A stretch of 64,000 bases of DNA from the NCBI RefSeq assembly GCF_010731735.1, contig NZ_AP022588.1:3348001-3412000 (forward strand), given 5' to 3'. The translations under genes and the position numbers were made by a program. Positions 8,657-19,755 of this stretch are shown here, one piece after another. Origin of the DNA: Mycolicibacterium sediminis. Its GTDB lineage: Bacteria; Actinomycetota; Actinomycetes; Mycobacteriales; Mycobacteriaceae. Within the stretch, counting starts at the first letter, position 1. Every line of letters starts with the position of its first letter. A model generated the notes under the pieces. The model was given only the letters and a program-made list of their open reading frames with translations. It made no database searches and was not told the DNA's origin.

Positions 8657-9693
8657 GCGGCGTAACCTCTTTCACCACGGTGCCGATCGTGGACATCAGC
8701 GGGCTCCGGTCGACCGACCGCGCAGAACGGGAGCGCGTGGCGGCGGAGATCGGCCGTGCGGCCCGCGAGGTGGGCTTCCTGTACGTCAGCGGCTCCGGCG
8801 TCGACGACGCGCTGTTCGATCGCATGCTCGATGCCACCACGGCGTTCTTCGCCCTCCCGCTGGAGGAGAAGATGCGCAGCTACATCGGGCTGTCGAGGTG
8901 CCACCGCGGGTACGTGCCGGTGGGCGAGGAGGGCGTCGAACACGGCACGCCCGACCTCAAGGAGGCGTTCGACACCGCGCTGGACCTGCCCGCCGACGAC
9001 CCCGACCACCTCGCGGGCAATCCGATGCTCGGTCCCAACGCGTGGCCGGATCTGCCGGGGTTCGCCGACGCCGTCACCGCGTACTACGACGCCGTCCTCG
9101 AGGTGGGCGGGCGGCTGCTGTGGGCGTTCGCGGTCGCGCTCGGCGAGGACCCCGACGTGTTCTCCCGGCACGCCACCAAGACGCCCAGCCAACTGCGGCT
9201 CGTGCACTACCCCTACAACCCGGACGCCCAGGACGCCATCGGCATCGGCGCACACACCGACTACGAGTGCTTCACCCTGCTCAAGCCCACCGCACCCGGC
9301 CTGGAGGTGATGAACGGCGCAGGGGAGTGGATCGACGTCCCACCCGTCCCGGGGACGTTCGTGGTGAACATCGGCGACCTTCTCGAACTCTGGACCAACG
9401 GCACGTTCGTCGCCACCAGCCACCGCGTGCGCAAGGTGGTCGAGGAGCGGTACTCGTTCCCGCTGTTCTTCAACGTGGACTACGACACCGAGGTGAAGCC
9501 GCTGCCGCAATTCACCCCGCCCGGCGGATCGATCCGGCCGCCGCTGCGCGCGGGTGAACACCTCTTCGCGCAGACCGCGCAGTCGTTCGCCTACCTGCGC
9601 AGCCGCCTCGACAGCGGGGAACTGGTGCTGCCCGACGGGTCGCTGGGGCTCGGGCAGTTCGGTCAGCAGGCGCTGCACGAGGCGGCCGGCTGA
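8653..9693 (+). CDS. 2-oxoglutarate/Fe(II)-type dioxygenase, isopenicillin N synthase-like
   Basis: Non-heme iron oxygenase of 346 residues. The N-terminal DIOX_N-like part runs from VPIVDISGL to about residue 120. The iron facial triad is His201 and Asp203 (GAHTDYECFTLL) plus His257 (TSHRV), and the 2-oxoglutarate-binding RxS pair is Arg266/Ser268 in ERYSFPLFFN. Relatives include isopenicillin N synthase, thymine 7-hydroxylase and plant oxidases. ATG at 8653 is chosen from the ATGA overlap; longer in-frame starts overlap the previous gene. In a ureide operon it may hydroxylate or N-demethylate the imported compound, an inference. It is the last gene of the run; fecB faces it 8 bp away. Confidence 0.85.
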   Translation: MSGVTSFTTVPIVDISGLRSTDRAERERVAAEIGRAAREVGFLYVSGSGVDDALFDRMLDATTAFFALPLEEKMRSYIGLSRCHRGYVPVGEEGVEHGTPDLKEAFDTALDLPADDPDHLAGNPMLGPNAWPDLPGFADAVTAYYDAVLEVGGRLLWAFAVALGEDPDVFSRHATKTPSQLRLVHYPYNPDAQDAIGIGAHTDYECFTLLKPTAPGLEVMNGAGEWIDVPPVPGTFVVNIGDLLELWTNGTFVATSHRVRKVVEERYSFPLFFNVDYDTEVKPLPQFTPPGGSIRPPLRAGEHLFAQTAQSFAYLRSRLDSGELVLPDGSLGLGQFGQQALHEAAG

Positions 9694-9701
9694 GCCGGGC
9701 C

Positions 9702-10793
9702 CTAGTTGATCGGCGCGTTGAGCAGGCGGAGGTCGTCGAGGATCCCGCGGGCGGCGACGATGCCCTCGCCGGACTGCCACACCTCGTCGTTGACGACGAA
9801 CACGCGGTTGTCGCGCGTCGCCGACAGACGCCGCCACGCGTCGCTGTCCAGCACCCGGGCCGCGCCGTCCCTGGCCGCGGGCGAGTCGAACGACACGTAG
9901 ACGATGTCGCCCTCGGCCGCGGAGAAGTCCGCGCCACCCAGATCCGCGGTGCCCACCTCGAGGTAGGGCTTGTCGGTGAACCGCTGCCCGGGCGGTCGCT
10001 CCACCCCGACGGAACGCAGCACGCTGCCCGCGAAGTCGTCGACGCCGTAGATCCGCATGGTGTCCTCGCCGAGCCGCACCACCGAGGCCTGGTAGTGCGT
10101 GGCGTCGTTCTGCACCCCGGTGTCCTTGGCGTCGGACTCGAAGCCCTCGAGCAGTCGCGTGCCCGCGCCCGCTCGTCCGGTGGCCTCGGCGACGGTGCGT
10201 AAGGTGTCCTGCCATCCGGCGCCGGGCGGACCGCTGAACACGGTCGGTGCGATGCCCGACAGGGGACCGAAGTCCCGAGCCGAGAGCGCCTCGGAGCCGA
10301 GGATCAGATCCGGCTTCGCGGCGCGCACGGCGTCCAGGTCCGGGTCGGTGCGGGTCCCGGCAGCGGGGACGTCGTGGATCACCCGGCCGAGGTAGGACGG
10401 CTGGGTCTGGGCGCCGTCGGCCAGCGCGGCCGCGACGACGCGGGACTGCAGACCGAGCGCGCACAGGGCGTCGAGCTGGTCGCCGGACAGTACGACGATG
10501 CGCTGCGGGTCAGCGGCCACGTCCGTGGTGCCGGCGGCGTGCCGCACCTCCCGGCGCTCCGGGCCCTCGTCGACCGGCGCTGGCTCAGGCGCGCACGACT
10601 CGTCGGGACGGCGCAGGTTGCCCAGGACGTTGGCGCCGGCCACCTTCGTCGTGCTGGTGACGGGCGCGTCCCCCGGGATCGGGCCTGCTTGCTCGGAATC
10701 GCCGCCACATCCGCTCAGCGCGGTGGTCACGGTGGCCGCCAGCACTGCCGCGCCGGCGACGATCGGGCCCGGTCGGGGGCGTCGGAACGACAC
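9702..10793 (-). CDS. fecB: FecB-like siderophore-binding lipoprotein
   Basis: Periplasmic binding protein of the iron-siderophore family, 363 residues, close in length and content to M. tuberculosis FecB (Rv3044). It begins with basic residues, a hydrophobic stretch and the lipobox LSGC (Cys29). After a variable linker comes the vitamin B12/siderophore-binding fold from about residue 85 (DPQRIVVLSGDQLDALCALG). The GTG at 10793 is favoured because a TACGTT -10 element ends 6 nt before it, fitting leaderless transcription; upstream in-frame codons would run through the promoter. It is divergent from ctaD. No iron-box was found next to it. Confidence 0.88.
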   Translation of the reverse strand: MSFRRPRPGPIVAGAAVLAATVTTALSGCGGDSEQAGPIPGDAPVTSTTKVAGANVLGNLRRPDESCAPEPAPVDEGPERREVRHAAGTTDVAADPQRIVVLSGDQLDALCALGLQSRVVAAALADGAQTQPSYLGRVIHDVPAAGTRTDPDLDAVRAAKPDLILGSEALSARDFGPLSGIAPTVFSGPPGAGWQDTLRTVAEATGRAGAGTRLLEGFESDAKDTGVQNDATHYQASVVRLGEDTMRIYGVDDFAGSVLRSVGVERPPGQRFTDKPYLEVGTADLGGADFSAAEGDIVYVSFDSPAARDGAARVLDSDAWRRLSATRDNRVFVVNDEVWQSGEGIVAARGILDDLRLLNAPIN

Positions 10794-10805
10794 GCGTAAA
10801 ACGTA
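10794..10805 (-). promoter_or_regulatory. Leaderless promoter of fecB
   Basis: On the minus strand TACGTT (10800-10805) is followed by a 6-nt spacer and the GTG start, the spacing expected when transcription begins at the start codon. Confidence 0.55.
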
Positions 10806-10887
10806 ACAGCCGGGTCGACCCACAGCCGCTTCCCAGCGGTCAGGGCGGTGGCGAGGCCACGACTGAGGGAAATACGACAGTTTGTAG

Positions 10888-13970
<3,083 letters not shown>

Positions 13971-13974
13971 GGGC

Positions 13975-15417
13975 CTACACCACCACCGCGCCGTAGTCGC
14001 CCGTGCCGGTCCCCGTCACCGAATACCAGGCGCGCGAAAGCATTTCGACGGCCTCGGTGAGGCGTTCCTCGGGCAGCGCGTAGGGCACCCGGATGAACCG
14101 CTCGAGCGTCCCGTCGACGCCGAACCGAGGGCCCGGCGGAATCTCCAGTCCCATCCGCGATGCCGCCGCCGACAGCGCCGAACTCATCGGGGCCGGCAAC
14201 CGGATCCACAGCGACAGGCCGCCCGTCCCGGGCAAGGGCTGCCAATCCGGGAGCAGTTCGGTGAGCAGCGCGAGCAGCAGTGCCCGACGCCGCCGCAGGA
14301 TGTCGCGTCGCTCCGGGAGGATCTCGTCGGCGTCGGCGAGGAGTTCCGCTGCGGCGAGCTGTTCCACGATCGGGGTGCCCATGTCGATGGACGGGCGGAG
14401 CGCGGCAATGGTGGCCAGTGTGCTGCGCTCGGCGCGGATCCACCCGATCCGCAGGCCGCCCCAGAACGACTTGGACATCGAGCCCACCGTCAGCACCAGG
14501 TCTCGCCGAGTCGTCATCGATGCGGCCAGCGGAGCGGGCACGGGCTGGTCGAGCCACATGTCGGTGATCGTCTCGTCGACGACCGTCCGGGTGCGGGTCT
14601 CGGCGATGACGCGGGACAGCTCGTGTCGTTCCGCCTCGGGCATGGCGAGCCCGGTGGGGTTCTGGTTGTCCGGGATCACGTACGCCAGGCTCGGCGCGAG
14701 CTGGCGCATGGCGGCCTCGATCGCCCCGATGTCCCAGCCGTCGCTGGTCACGGCGACGGGCACAGGACGCAGTCCGCGCGTCGCCATTGCCGACAACGCG
14801 CCGTGATACGTCGGCTGCTCGACGAGAACGCGGTCACCCGGCTGGGTGTACGTCGCCAGGATCAGGCCGATCGCGTGCAGCGCACCCGTCGTCACCAGGA
14901 TCTCGTCGGGGTGCGTGGGAAGCCCACGCGCGCTGTACCTTTCGGCCAGCGCCGCGCGCAGCGGAGCCACCCCCGTCAGTTCGATGCCGAGGTCGTGCAG
15001 ATACGGGGTCACCTGGTCGGCGGCGCGGGCGAAGGCCCGAGAAGCCGCCGCCACCGGTGCGGCGATCGTCGCCGCCGCGAGGTTGACCGTCGCCGGAACG
15101 GCCGGCGGGGCATCCGGGCGTGACACCGGCAGTGCGGTCGTGCTGCGCGCGCCCCGCCTGCCGTTGAGGTAGCCGTCGTCGCGCATCTGGGTGTACGCCG
15201 CGGTGACCGTGGTCCGCGACACCCGGAGCGCGTCGGCGAGGGTCCGCTCGCTCGGCAGTTGTGCGCCCACGGGCAGTCGGCCGTCGATGATCAGCAGGCG
15301 CAGCCCGTCGGACAGACCCTGGTAGGCGGGTCCGCTGGCCGCCGCGGTACGCCAGTTGCCCAGCTCGCGGACGAGGAGGTCCACGTCGAGCCGGCGGCCG
15401 TTCAGGTCCTCGATCAT
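13975..15417 (-). CDS. MocR-type regulator: GntR winged helix fused to an aminotransferase-like domain
   Basis: Pyridoxal-phosphate-sensing transcription factor of 480 residues. The GntR winged helix spans about residues 25-95 (LPVGAQLPSERTLADALRVS followed by TTVTAAYTQM). The rest is a fold-type I aminotransferase with the PLP Lys316 in GSMSKSFWGGL. MocR regulators with a divergent yczE-like membrane gene have been called YczR in comparative studies, and that arrangement is seen here. ATG at 15417 gives the usual short N-terminus; a TTG 13 codons upstream lies across the inverted repeat and is less likely. The gap carries repeated AACTGGC boxes, so it probably controls both itself and yczE. 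Confidence 0.88.
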   Translation of the reverse strand: MIEDLNGRRLDVDLLVRELGNWRTAAASGPAYQGLSDGLRLLIIDGRLPVGAQLPSERTLADALRVSRTTVTAAYTQMRDDGYLNGRRGARSTTALPVSRPDAPPAVPATVNLAAATIAAPVAAASRAFARAADQVTPYLHDLGIELTGVAPLRAALAERYSARGLPTHPDEILVTTGALHAIGLILATYTQPGDRVLVEQPTYHGALSAMATRGLRPVPVAVTSDGWDIGAIEAAMRQLAPSLAYVIPDNQNPTGLAMPEAERHELSRVIAETRTRTVVDETITDMWLDQPVPAPLAASMTTRRDLVLTVGSMSKSFWGGLRIGWIRAERSTLATIAALRPSIDMGTPIVEQLAAAELLADADEILPERRDILRRRRALLLALLTELLPDWQPLPGTGGLSLWIRLPAPMSSALSAAASRMGLEIPPGPRFGVDGTLERFIRVPYALPEERLTEAVEMLSRAWYSVTGTGTGDYGAVVV

Positions 15418-15420
15418 CAG

Positions 15421-15544
15421 GCCAGTTTCCTTGAACTGGCCCCATTCGGCAAGCAAATCGGCGTGTCTATAGAGGGCGAGGCGGCGGTTGGCCCTAACTG
15501 GCCCTCAAAGTGGGATGAAAGTGTGCCACTTATGGGCAACTGGC
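15421..15544. promoter_or_regulatory. Probable MocR-type operator cluster with AACTGGC repeats
   Basis: Between the regulator and yczE there is a perfect inverted repeat GCCAGTT-N6-AACTGGC (15421-15440) and two more direct copies of AACTGGC at 15496-15502 and 15538-15544. A TCTATAGA palindrome (15466-15473) could serve as a -10 element on either strand. MocR-family regulators typically bind direct repeats, so these are the natural binding sites for the adjacent regulator. The repeats are seen; the binding is inferred. Confidence 0.55.
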
Positions 15545-15581
15545 TATTGATGGCCGGCTCAACGGGGTCCACTATCGAGGC

Positions 15582-15752
15582 ATGGCACACCAGTGGACCT
15601 CTCGGATGACTCACTCTGCCCGCAGGTTGGGCGGTGTCTTCCGCACCGCACCGCGCAAGGCCGGCTCGACCGGTTGGGCCGAGGACGCCGACGCGCGCCG
15701 GTCACGTGCCGACCTCGACGCCTTGCGCGCCCGATTCCCCGACTACTCGTGA
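15582..15752 (+). CDS. Small basic hypothetical protein, coupled to yczE
   Basis: Reading frame of 56 codons beginning MAHQWTSRMTHSARRLGG and ending DALRARFPDYS. It is basic at the front and acidic/charged near the end, with no membrane segment. Its TGA overlaps the GTG start of yczE (GTGA), as real operon neighbours do here, and it fills the otherwise empty gap after the operator repeats. The second Met (15606) is an alternative start. I recognise no family. Coding status rests on the overlap and a protein-like C-terminus. Confidence 0.5.
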   Translation: MAHQWTSRMTHSARRLGGVFRTAPRKAGSTGWAEDADARRSRADLDALRARFPDYS

Positions 15753-16435
15753 GGCGCGGCATCGCACGGGGGTCCGCCCTGCTCGTCGGGCTCGCCGGCT
15801 ACGGCTTCTCGATGGCGGTCATGGTCCAGGCCAACCTCGGCCTCGACCCGTGGGACGTCTTCCATCAGGGACTGGCCGAGCGCACCGGGATGACCCTCGG
15901 CACCGCGACCGCACTGGTCGGCGTCGTCGTCCTCCTCGCATGGATCCCGCTGCGCAACCGGCCGGGCATCGGCACCGTCGCCAACGTCGTCGTGATCGCC
16001 GTGGTCGTGGACCTGGGCGTCGCCGTGCTGCCCGCACCCGACGCGACGTGGATCCGGGTGGCGATGATGCTAGGCGCCGTCCTGCTCAACGCGATCAGCA
16101 CGGTGCTCTACATCGGCGCCGGGCTGGGGCCGGGTCCGCGCGATGGACTGATGACCGGACTCGTCGCGAGGACCGGACTGTCGGTGCGGCTCGTCCGGAC
16201 GTCGATCGAGGCGACGGTGCTGGCCGTCGGCTGGCTGCTCGGCGGCACCGTCGGCGTGGGCACCGTCGTCTACGCACTCGGCATCGGACCGCTCGTGCAA
16301 CTGGTGCTGCGGGTGACGCCGCGGAGATGGCTCGCCGTCAGCGGATGGGCGTTCGTGCCATCCCGCCTGTCTACGATGGGCGAGTGCCCAGAGCCGGAGA
16401 CGAGCCAGACGAGTCGGTCGACCCAGACCTGCTGA
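15749..16435 (+). CDS. YczE/YitT-like integral membrane protein
   Basis: Polytopic membrane protein of 228 residues with five to six hydrophobic segments. The first half carries LVGLAGYGFSMAVMVQANLG followed by LDPWDVFHQGLAERTG, and the second half GLGPGPRDGLMTGL; these paired Gly-Pro-rich loops are typical of YczE proteins. Its biochemical role is not established. The divergent MocR-type gene is its usual genomic partner. GTG 15749 overlaps the stop of the small upstream ORF; earlier in-frame starts lack membrane-protein character. The last 17 codons overlap the next gene, giving an unusual hydrophilic tail. Confidence 0.8.
   Translation: MRRGIARGSALLVGLAGYGFSMAVMVQANLGLDPWDVFHQGLAERTGMTLGTATALVGVVVLLAWIPLRNRPGIGTVANVVVIAVVVDLGVAVLPAPDATWIRVAMMLGAVLLNAISTVLYIGAGLGPGPRDGLMTGLVARTGLSVRLVRTSIEATVLAVGWLLGGTVGVGTVVYALGIGPLVQLVLRVTPRRWLAVSGWAFVPSRLSTMGECPEPETSQTSRSTQTC
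16372..16383 (+). promoter_or_regulatory. Leaderless promoter of the ABC ATPase gene
   Basis: TACGAT (16372-16377) plus a 6-nt spacer precedes the GTG at 16384. The promoter lies inside the end of the yczE-like gene. Confidence 0.5.
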
Positions 16436-17235
16436 TCGACTTCGCGAAAGTCACGCTGCGGCGCGGCGGCAAGACCCTGGTGGGACCCGTCACCTGGGCC
16501 GTGGAACTCGACGAGCGCTGGGTCGTCGTCGGCCCCAACGGCGCCGGCAAGACGTCGTTGCTGCGCATCGCCGCCGCCATGGAGCACCCCTCGTCCGGCA
16601 CCGCGTACGTCCTCGGAGAGCGGCTGGGCCGCACCGACATGGCCGAACTCCGTGCGCGCGTCGGACTGAGCAGTTCGGCTCTGTCGCAACGGGTTCCCGA
16701 TGACGAAGTGGTCCGCGACCTGGTGGTGTCGGCCGGCTACGCCGTGCTGGGCCGCTGGCGCGAGAAGTACGACGACGTCGACTACGAGCAGGCCGTCGAC
16801 ATGCTCGAGAGCATCGGCGCCGAACACCTCGCCGAACGCACCTACGGCACGCTGTCCGAGGGGGAGCGCAAGCGCGTGCTGATCGCCCGGTCGATGATGA
16901 CCGACCCCGAACTGCTGCTGCTCGACGAACCCGCGGCCGGTCTCGACCTCGGCGGACGCGAGGAACTCGTCGCACGACTCGCCGACCTCGCCGCCGACCC
17001 CGACGCACCCGCCATGGTGCTGGTCACCCACCACGTCGAGGAGATCCCGCCGGGCTTCAGCCACTGCCTGCTGCTGTCGGAGGGAGCCGTCGTCGCGGCA
17101 GGCCTGCTCGACGACGTGTTGACGTCGGCCAACCTGTCGACGGCCTTCGGGCAGTCGATCGCACTCGACCTGATCGACGGACGCTACTTCGCCCGTCGGA
17201 CCCGCACCCGCGCAGCGCACAGGAGGCGTGCATGA
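16384..17235 (+). CDS. Stand-alone ABC transporter ATP-binding protein (Rv3041c-like)
   Basis: ATPase of 283 residues with Walker [11 protein letters not shown], signature LSEGERKRV, Walker [13 protein letters not shown] and switch His in VTHHVEE. It closely resembles M. tuberculosis Rv3041c, whose partner permease and substrate are unknown. No permease gene is adjacent, so it may work with a distant membrane component or act outside transport. GTG at 16384 is supported by the leaderless -10 element and removes an improbable long N-terminus. It overlaps the preceding yczE-like gene by 52 bp, and its TGA overlaps the next ATG. Confidence 0.88.
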   Translation: MPRAGDEPDESVDPDLLIDFAKVTLRRGGKTLVGPVTWAVELDERWVVVGPNGAGKTSLLRIAAAMEHPSSGTAYVLGERLGRTDMAELRARVGLSSSALSQRVPDDEVVRDLVVSAGYAVLGRWREKYDDVDYEQAVDMLESIGAEHLAERTYGTLSEGERKRVLIARSMMTDPELLLLDEPAAGLDLGGREELVARLADLAADPDAPAMVLVTHHVEEIPPGFSHCLLLSEGAVVAAGLLDDVLTSANLSTAFGQSIALDLIDGRYFARRTRTRAAHRRRA

Positions 17236-18071
17236 CATCGAGCGAGCCCGATCCCCTGGTGCCCCGGCCCGCGTCCACGGTGATGCTCGTCCGGGACACC
17301 AGCGAGGGCATCGACGTGTTCCTGATGCGCAGGCACTCGGCGATGGACTTCGTCGCCGGGGTGATGGTGTTCCCCGGCGGCGGCGTCGACGAGCGGGACC
17401 GCGGGACCGGGACCGCCTGGTACGGGCCCGAGCCCGCCTGGTGGGCCGAACGCCTCGGCGTCGACGTGGACCTCGCCGAGGCACTGGTCTGCGCGGCCGC
17501 ACGCGAGACGTTCGAGGAGTCCGGCGTGCTGTTCGCCGGCTCCGCCGACGACTCCGACGTCCTGGTCGACGACGCGTCGGTGTACCGCGAGCAACGGGCG
17601 GCACTGGCCAACAACTCGCTGTCGTTCGCCGACTTCCTGCGCGCCGAGAAGCTGGTGTTGCGGGCCGACCTCCTGCGCCCGTGGGCCAACTGGGTCACGC
17701 CGAAGGAGGAGCGCACCCGCCGCTACGACACGTACTTCTTCGTCGGCGCCATGCCGGAGGGCCAGCGCGCCGACGGGGACAACACGGAGACCGACCGCGC
17801 CTTCTGGTCGACCCCGCAGGCCGCGCTCGACGAGTTCGCCGAGGGTCGGTCGTTCCTGCTGCCGCCGACGTGGACGCAGCTCGACTCGCTCAACGGCCGG
17901 ACCGTGGCAGAGGTGCTGGCCGTCGAACGCACGATCGTCGCCATCGAGCCCAGCCTCGCCGCCGACCAGGTGACGGGCAACTGGGAGATCGAGTTCTTCG
18001 ACGGCGAGCGCTACAACGCGGCCCGCAACCGCCGCGGCCCGCAGGGCTACGCGGGCGCCCCGCCCCGATGA
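17232..18071 (+). CDS. NUDIX-domain hydrolase (Rv3040c-like)
   Basis: Protein of 279 residues matching Rv3040c. The Nudix box is split: [14 protein letters not shown], an insertion of about 25 residues, then [14 protein letters not shown], which supplies the REUXEEXGU core. Such insertions occur in NUDT19-like CoA-diphosphatase relatives. It therefore probably cleaves a nucleoside-diphosphate-linked compound; substrate unknown. The ATG overlaps the ATPase stop (ATGA) and is preceded by AGGAGG at 17221-17226. Its stop overlaps the enoyl-CoA hydratase start, so the three genes form one unit. Confidence 0.85.
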   Translation: MTSSEPDPLVPRPASTVMLVRDTSEGIDVFLMRRHSAMDFVAGVMVFPGGGVDERDRGTGTAWYGPEPAWWAERLGVDVDLAEALVCAAARETFEESGVLFAGSADDSDVLVDDASVYREQRAALANNSLSFADFLRAEKLVLRADLLRPWANWVTPKEERTRRYDTYFFVGAMPEGQRADGDNTETDRAFWSTPQAALDEFAEGRSFLLPPTWTQLDSLNGRTVAEVLAVERTIVAIEPSLAADQVTGNWEIEFFDGERYNAARNRRGPQGYAGAPPR

Positions 18072-18724
18072 CCGACGTCGTCGGAGAGTTCGTCGCCCTC
18101 CACGTCCACGACCGGATCGCCACGCTGACGCTGTCGCGTCCTCCCACGAACGCCCTCACCAGGCAGCTCAACCGCGAGATCGAAGCCGGGGCGCGCGCGC
18201 TCACCGGCCGCGACGACGTAACGTCGGTGATCCTCTACGGCGGCCACGAGGTGTTCTCGGCGGGCGCGGACCTGCCCGAACGTCGAACGCTGACCGCCGC
18301 CGAGGACCGGCTCGCCGACGAGGCCGCGGCGCGCGCCGTCGCCGCCGTCGCGGCGATCACCCGGCCCACCGTCGCCGCGCTGACCGGGTACGCCCTGGGT
18401 GGCGGCCTGACGCTGGCGCTGGCCGCGGACTGGCGCACCAGCGGCGACAACGTGCGCCTCGGCGCCACCGAGATCCTCGACGGCCTCGCCCCGACCGACG
18501 CCGCGACGGCCCGTCTGACCCGCGCGGTCGGCGAAAGCGCAGCCAAGGACCTGGTGTTCAGCGGCCGGTTCGTCGGCGCCGATGAGGCCCGCGCCATCGG
18601 CCTCGTCGACGAACTCGTCGCACCCGACCACGTCTACGACGCCGCGCTGCGGTGGGCGGGCAGGTTCGCCGATTCGCCCCCGGCGGCCCTGGCCGCTGCG
18701 AAGGCGACGTTCGCACTCGGCTGA
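18068..18724 (+). CDS. echA17: Enoyl-CoA hydratase/isomerase (EchA17-like), C-terminally short
   Basis: Crotonase-fold protein of 218 residues, related to Rv3039c. The active-site scaffold is present: SRPPTNAL, the oxyanion segment [30 protein letters not shown] and [13 protein letters not shown]. It stops at [10 protein letters not shown], whereas crotonases usually continue about 35 residues with helices used in trimer contacts and the active-site lid; Rv3039c (254 residues, from memory) does so. No frameshifted remainder is visible after the TGA. It may still fold, but full hydratase activity is uncertain. ATG overlaps the NUDIX stop. Confidence 0.82.
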   Translation: MTDVVGEFVALHVHDRIATLTLSRPPTNALTRQLNREIEAGARALTGRDDVTSVILYGGHEVFSAGADLPERRTLTAAEDRLADEAAARAVAAVAAITRPTVAALTGYALGGGLTLALAADWRTSGDNVRLGATEILDGLAPTDAATARLTRAVGESAAKDLVFSGRFVGADEARAIGLVDELVAPDHVYDAALRWAGRFADSPPAALAAAKATFALG

Positions 18725-18734
18725 CCCCGCCCGT

Positions 18735-18747
18735 TAGGCTGCCCTTC
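18735..18747 (+). promoter_or_regulatory. Leaderless promoter of the Rv3038c-like methyltransferase
   Basis: TAGGCT (18735-18740) with a 7-nt spacer before ATG 18748. It separates this gene from the upstream unit. Confidence 0.55.
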
Positions 18748-19755
18748 ATGAGTGTTGACCGCACCGCACCTGAGTCCAAGGTCGCCGCCGGGGCGGCTCC
18801 CGTGCCCAACCCGCACGCCACCGCCGAAGAGGTCGAGGCCGCGCGCCACGACACCAAGCTCGCCCAGGTGCTCTACCACGACTGGGAGGCGGAGAGCTAC
18901 GACGACAAGTGGTCGATCAGCTACGACCAGCGCTGCATCGACTACGCACGCGGGCGGTTCGACGCGATCGTGCCCGACGAGATCCAGCGTGAACTGCCCT
19001 ACGACCGCGCCCTGGAACTGGGCTGCGGCACCGGCTTCTTCCTGCTCAACCTCGTCCAGTCCGGAGTGGCGCGACGTGGCTCGGTGACCGACCTGTCCCC
19101 GGGAATGGTGAAGGTCGCGACCCGCAACGGCCAGTCGCTGGGACTCGACATCGACGGCAAGGTCGCCGACGCCGAGGGCATCCCCTACGACGACGACACC
19201 TTCGATCTGGTGGTGGGGCACGCGGTGCTGCATCACATCCCCGACGTGGAACTGTCCCTGCGCGAGGTGGTCCGGGTGCTCAAGCCGGGCGGCCGCTTCG
19301 TCTTCGCCGGCGAGCCGACCACCACGGGCAACGTCTACGCACGCAACCTGTCGACGCTGACGTGGCGTGTGGCGACCACCGTCACCAAGCTGCCGGGCCT
19401 CGAAGGCTGGCGCCGCCCGCAGGAGGAACTCGACGAGTCCTCCCGCGCCGCTGCGCTGGAGGCCGTCGTCGACCTGCACACCTTCGAGCCCAGCGACCTC
19501 GAGCGCATGGCCACGAACGCCGGTGCCGTCGACGTACGCACTGCCAGTGAGGAATTCACCGCGGCCATGCTGGGCTGGCCGGTGCGGACCTTCGAGGCAT
19601 CCGTCCCGCCCGGTCGATTGGGCTGGGGCTGGGCGAGATTCGCGTTCAAGAGCTGGACCTCGCTGAGCTGGGTGGACGCCAACGTGTGGCGCCGCGTGGT
19701 GCCGAAGGGCTGGTTCTACAACGTGATGGTGACCGGGGTCAAGCCGCTGTCTTGA
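18748..19755 (+). CDS. Class I SAM-dependent methyltransferase (Rv3038c-like)
   Basis: Soluble methyltransferase of 335 residues. The SAM-binding glycine motif is LELGCGTGFFLLNL (about residues 90-103), the acidic loop VTDLSPGMVKVA follows, and later motifs are FDLVVGHAVLHHIPD and LKPGGRFVFAGEP. The C-terminal half is specific to the Rv3038c group. The acceptor substrate is unknown. It begins a unit with the downstream THUMP-like methyltransferase, whose TTG start overlaps its stop, inside the MGLP neighbourhood. The leaderless promoter supports ATG 18748. Confidence 0.85.
   Translation: MSVDRTAPESKVAAGAAPVPNPHATAEEVEAARHDTKLAQVLYHDWEAESYDDKWSISYDQRCIDYARGRFDAIVPDEIQRELPYDRALELGCGTGFFLLNLVQSGVARRGSVTDLSPGMVKVATRNGQSLGLDIDGKVADAEGIPYDDDTFDLVVGHAVLHHIPDVELSLREVVRVLKPGGRFVFAGEPTTTGNVYARNLSTLTWRVATTVTKLPGLEGWRRPQEELDESSRAAALEAVVDLHTFEPSDLERMATNAGAVDVRTASEEFTAAMLGWPVRTFEASVPPGRLGWGWARFAFKSWTSLSWVDANVWRRVVPKGWFYNVMVTGVKPLS

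Noticed and set aside
15418..15456. Longer MocR-type protein from a TTG at 15456
   Set aside because: It would place 13 codons across the inverted repeat that looks like an operator; the ATG at 15417 gives the usual N-terminus.
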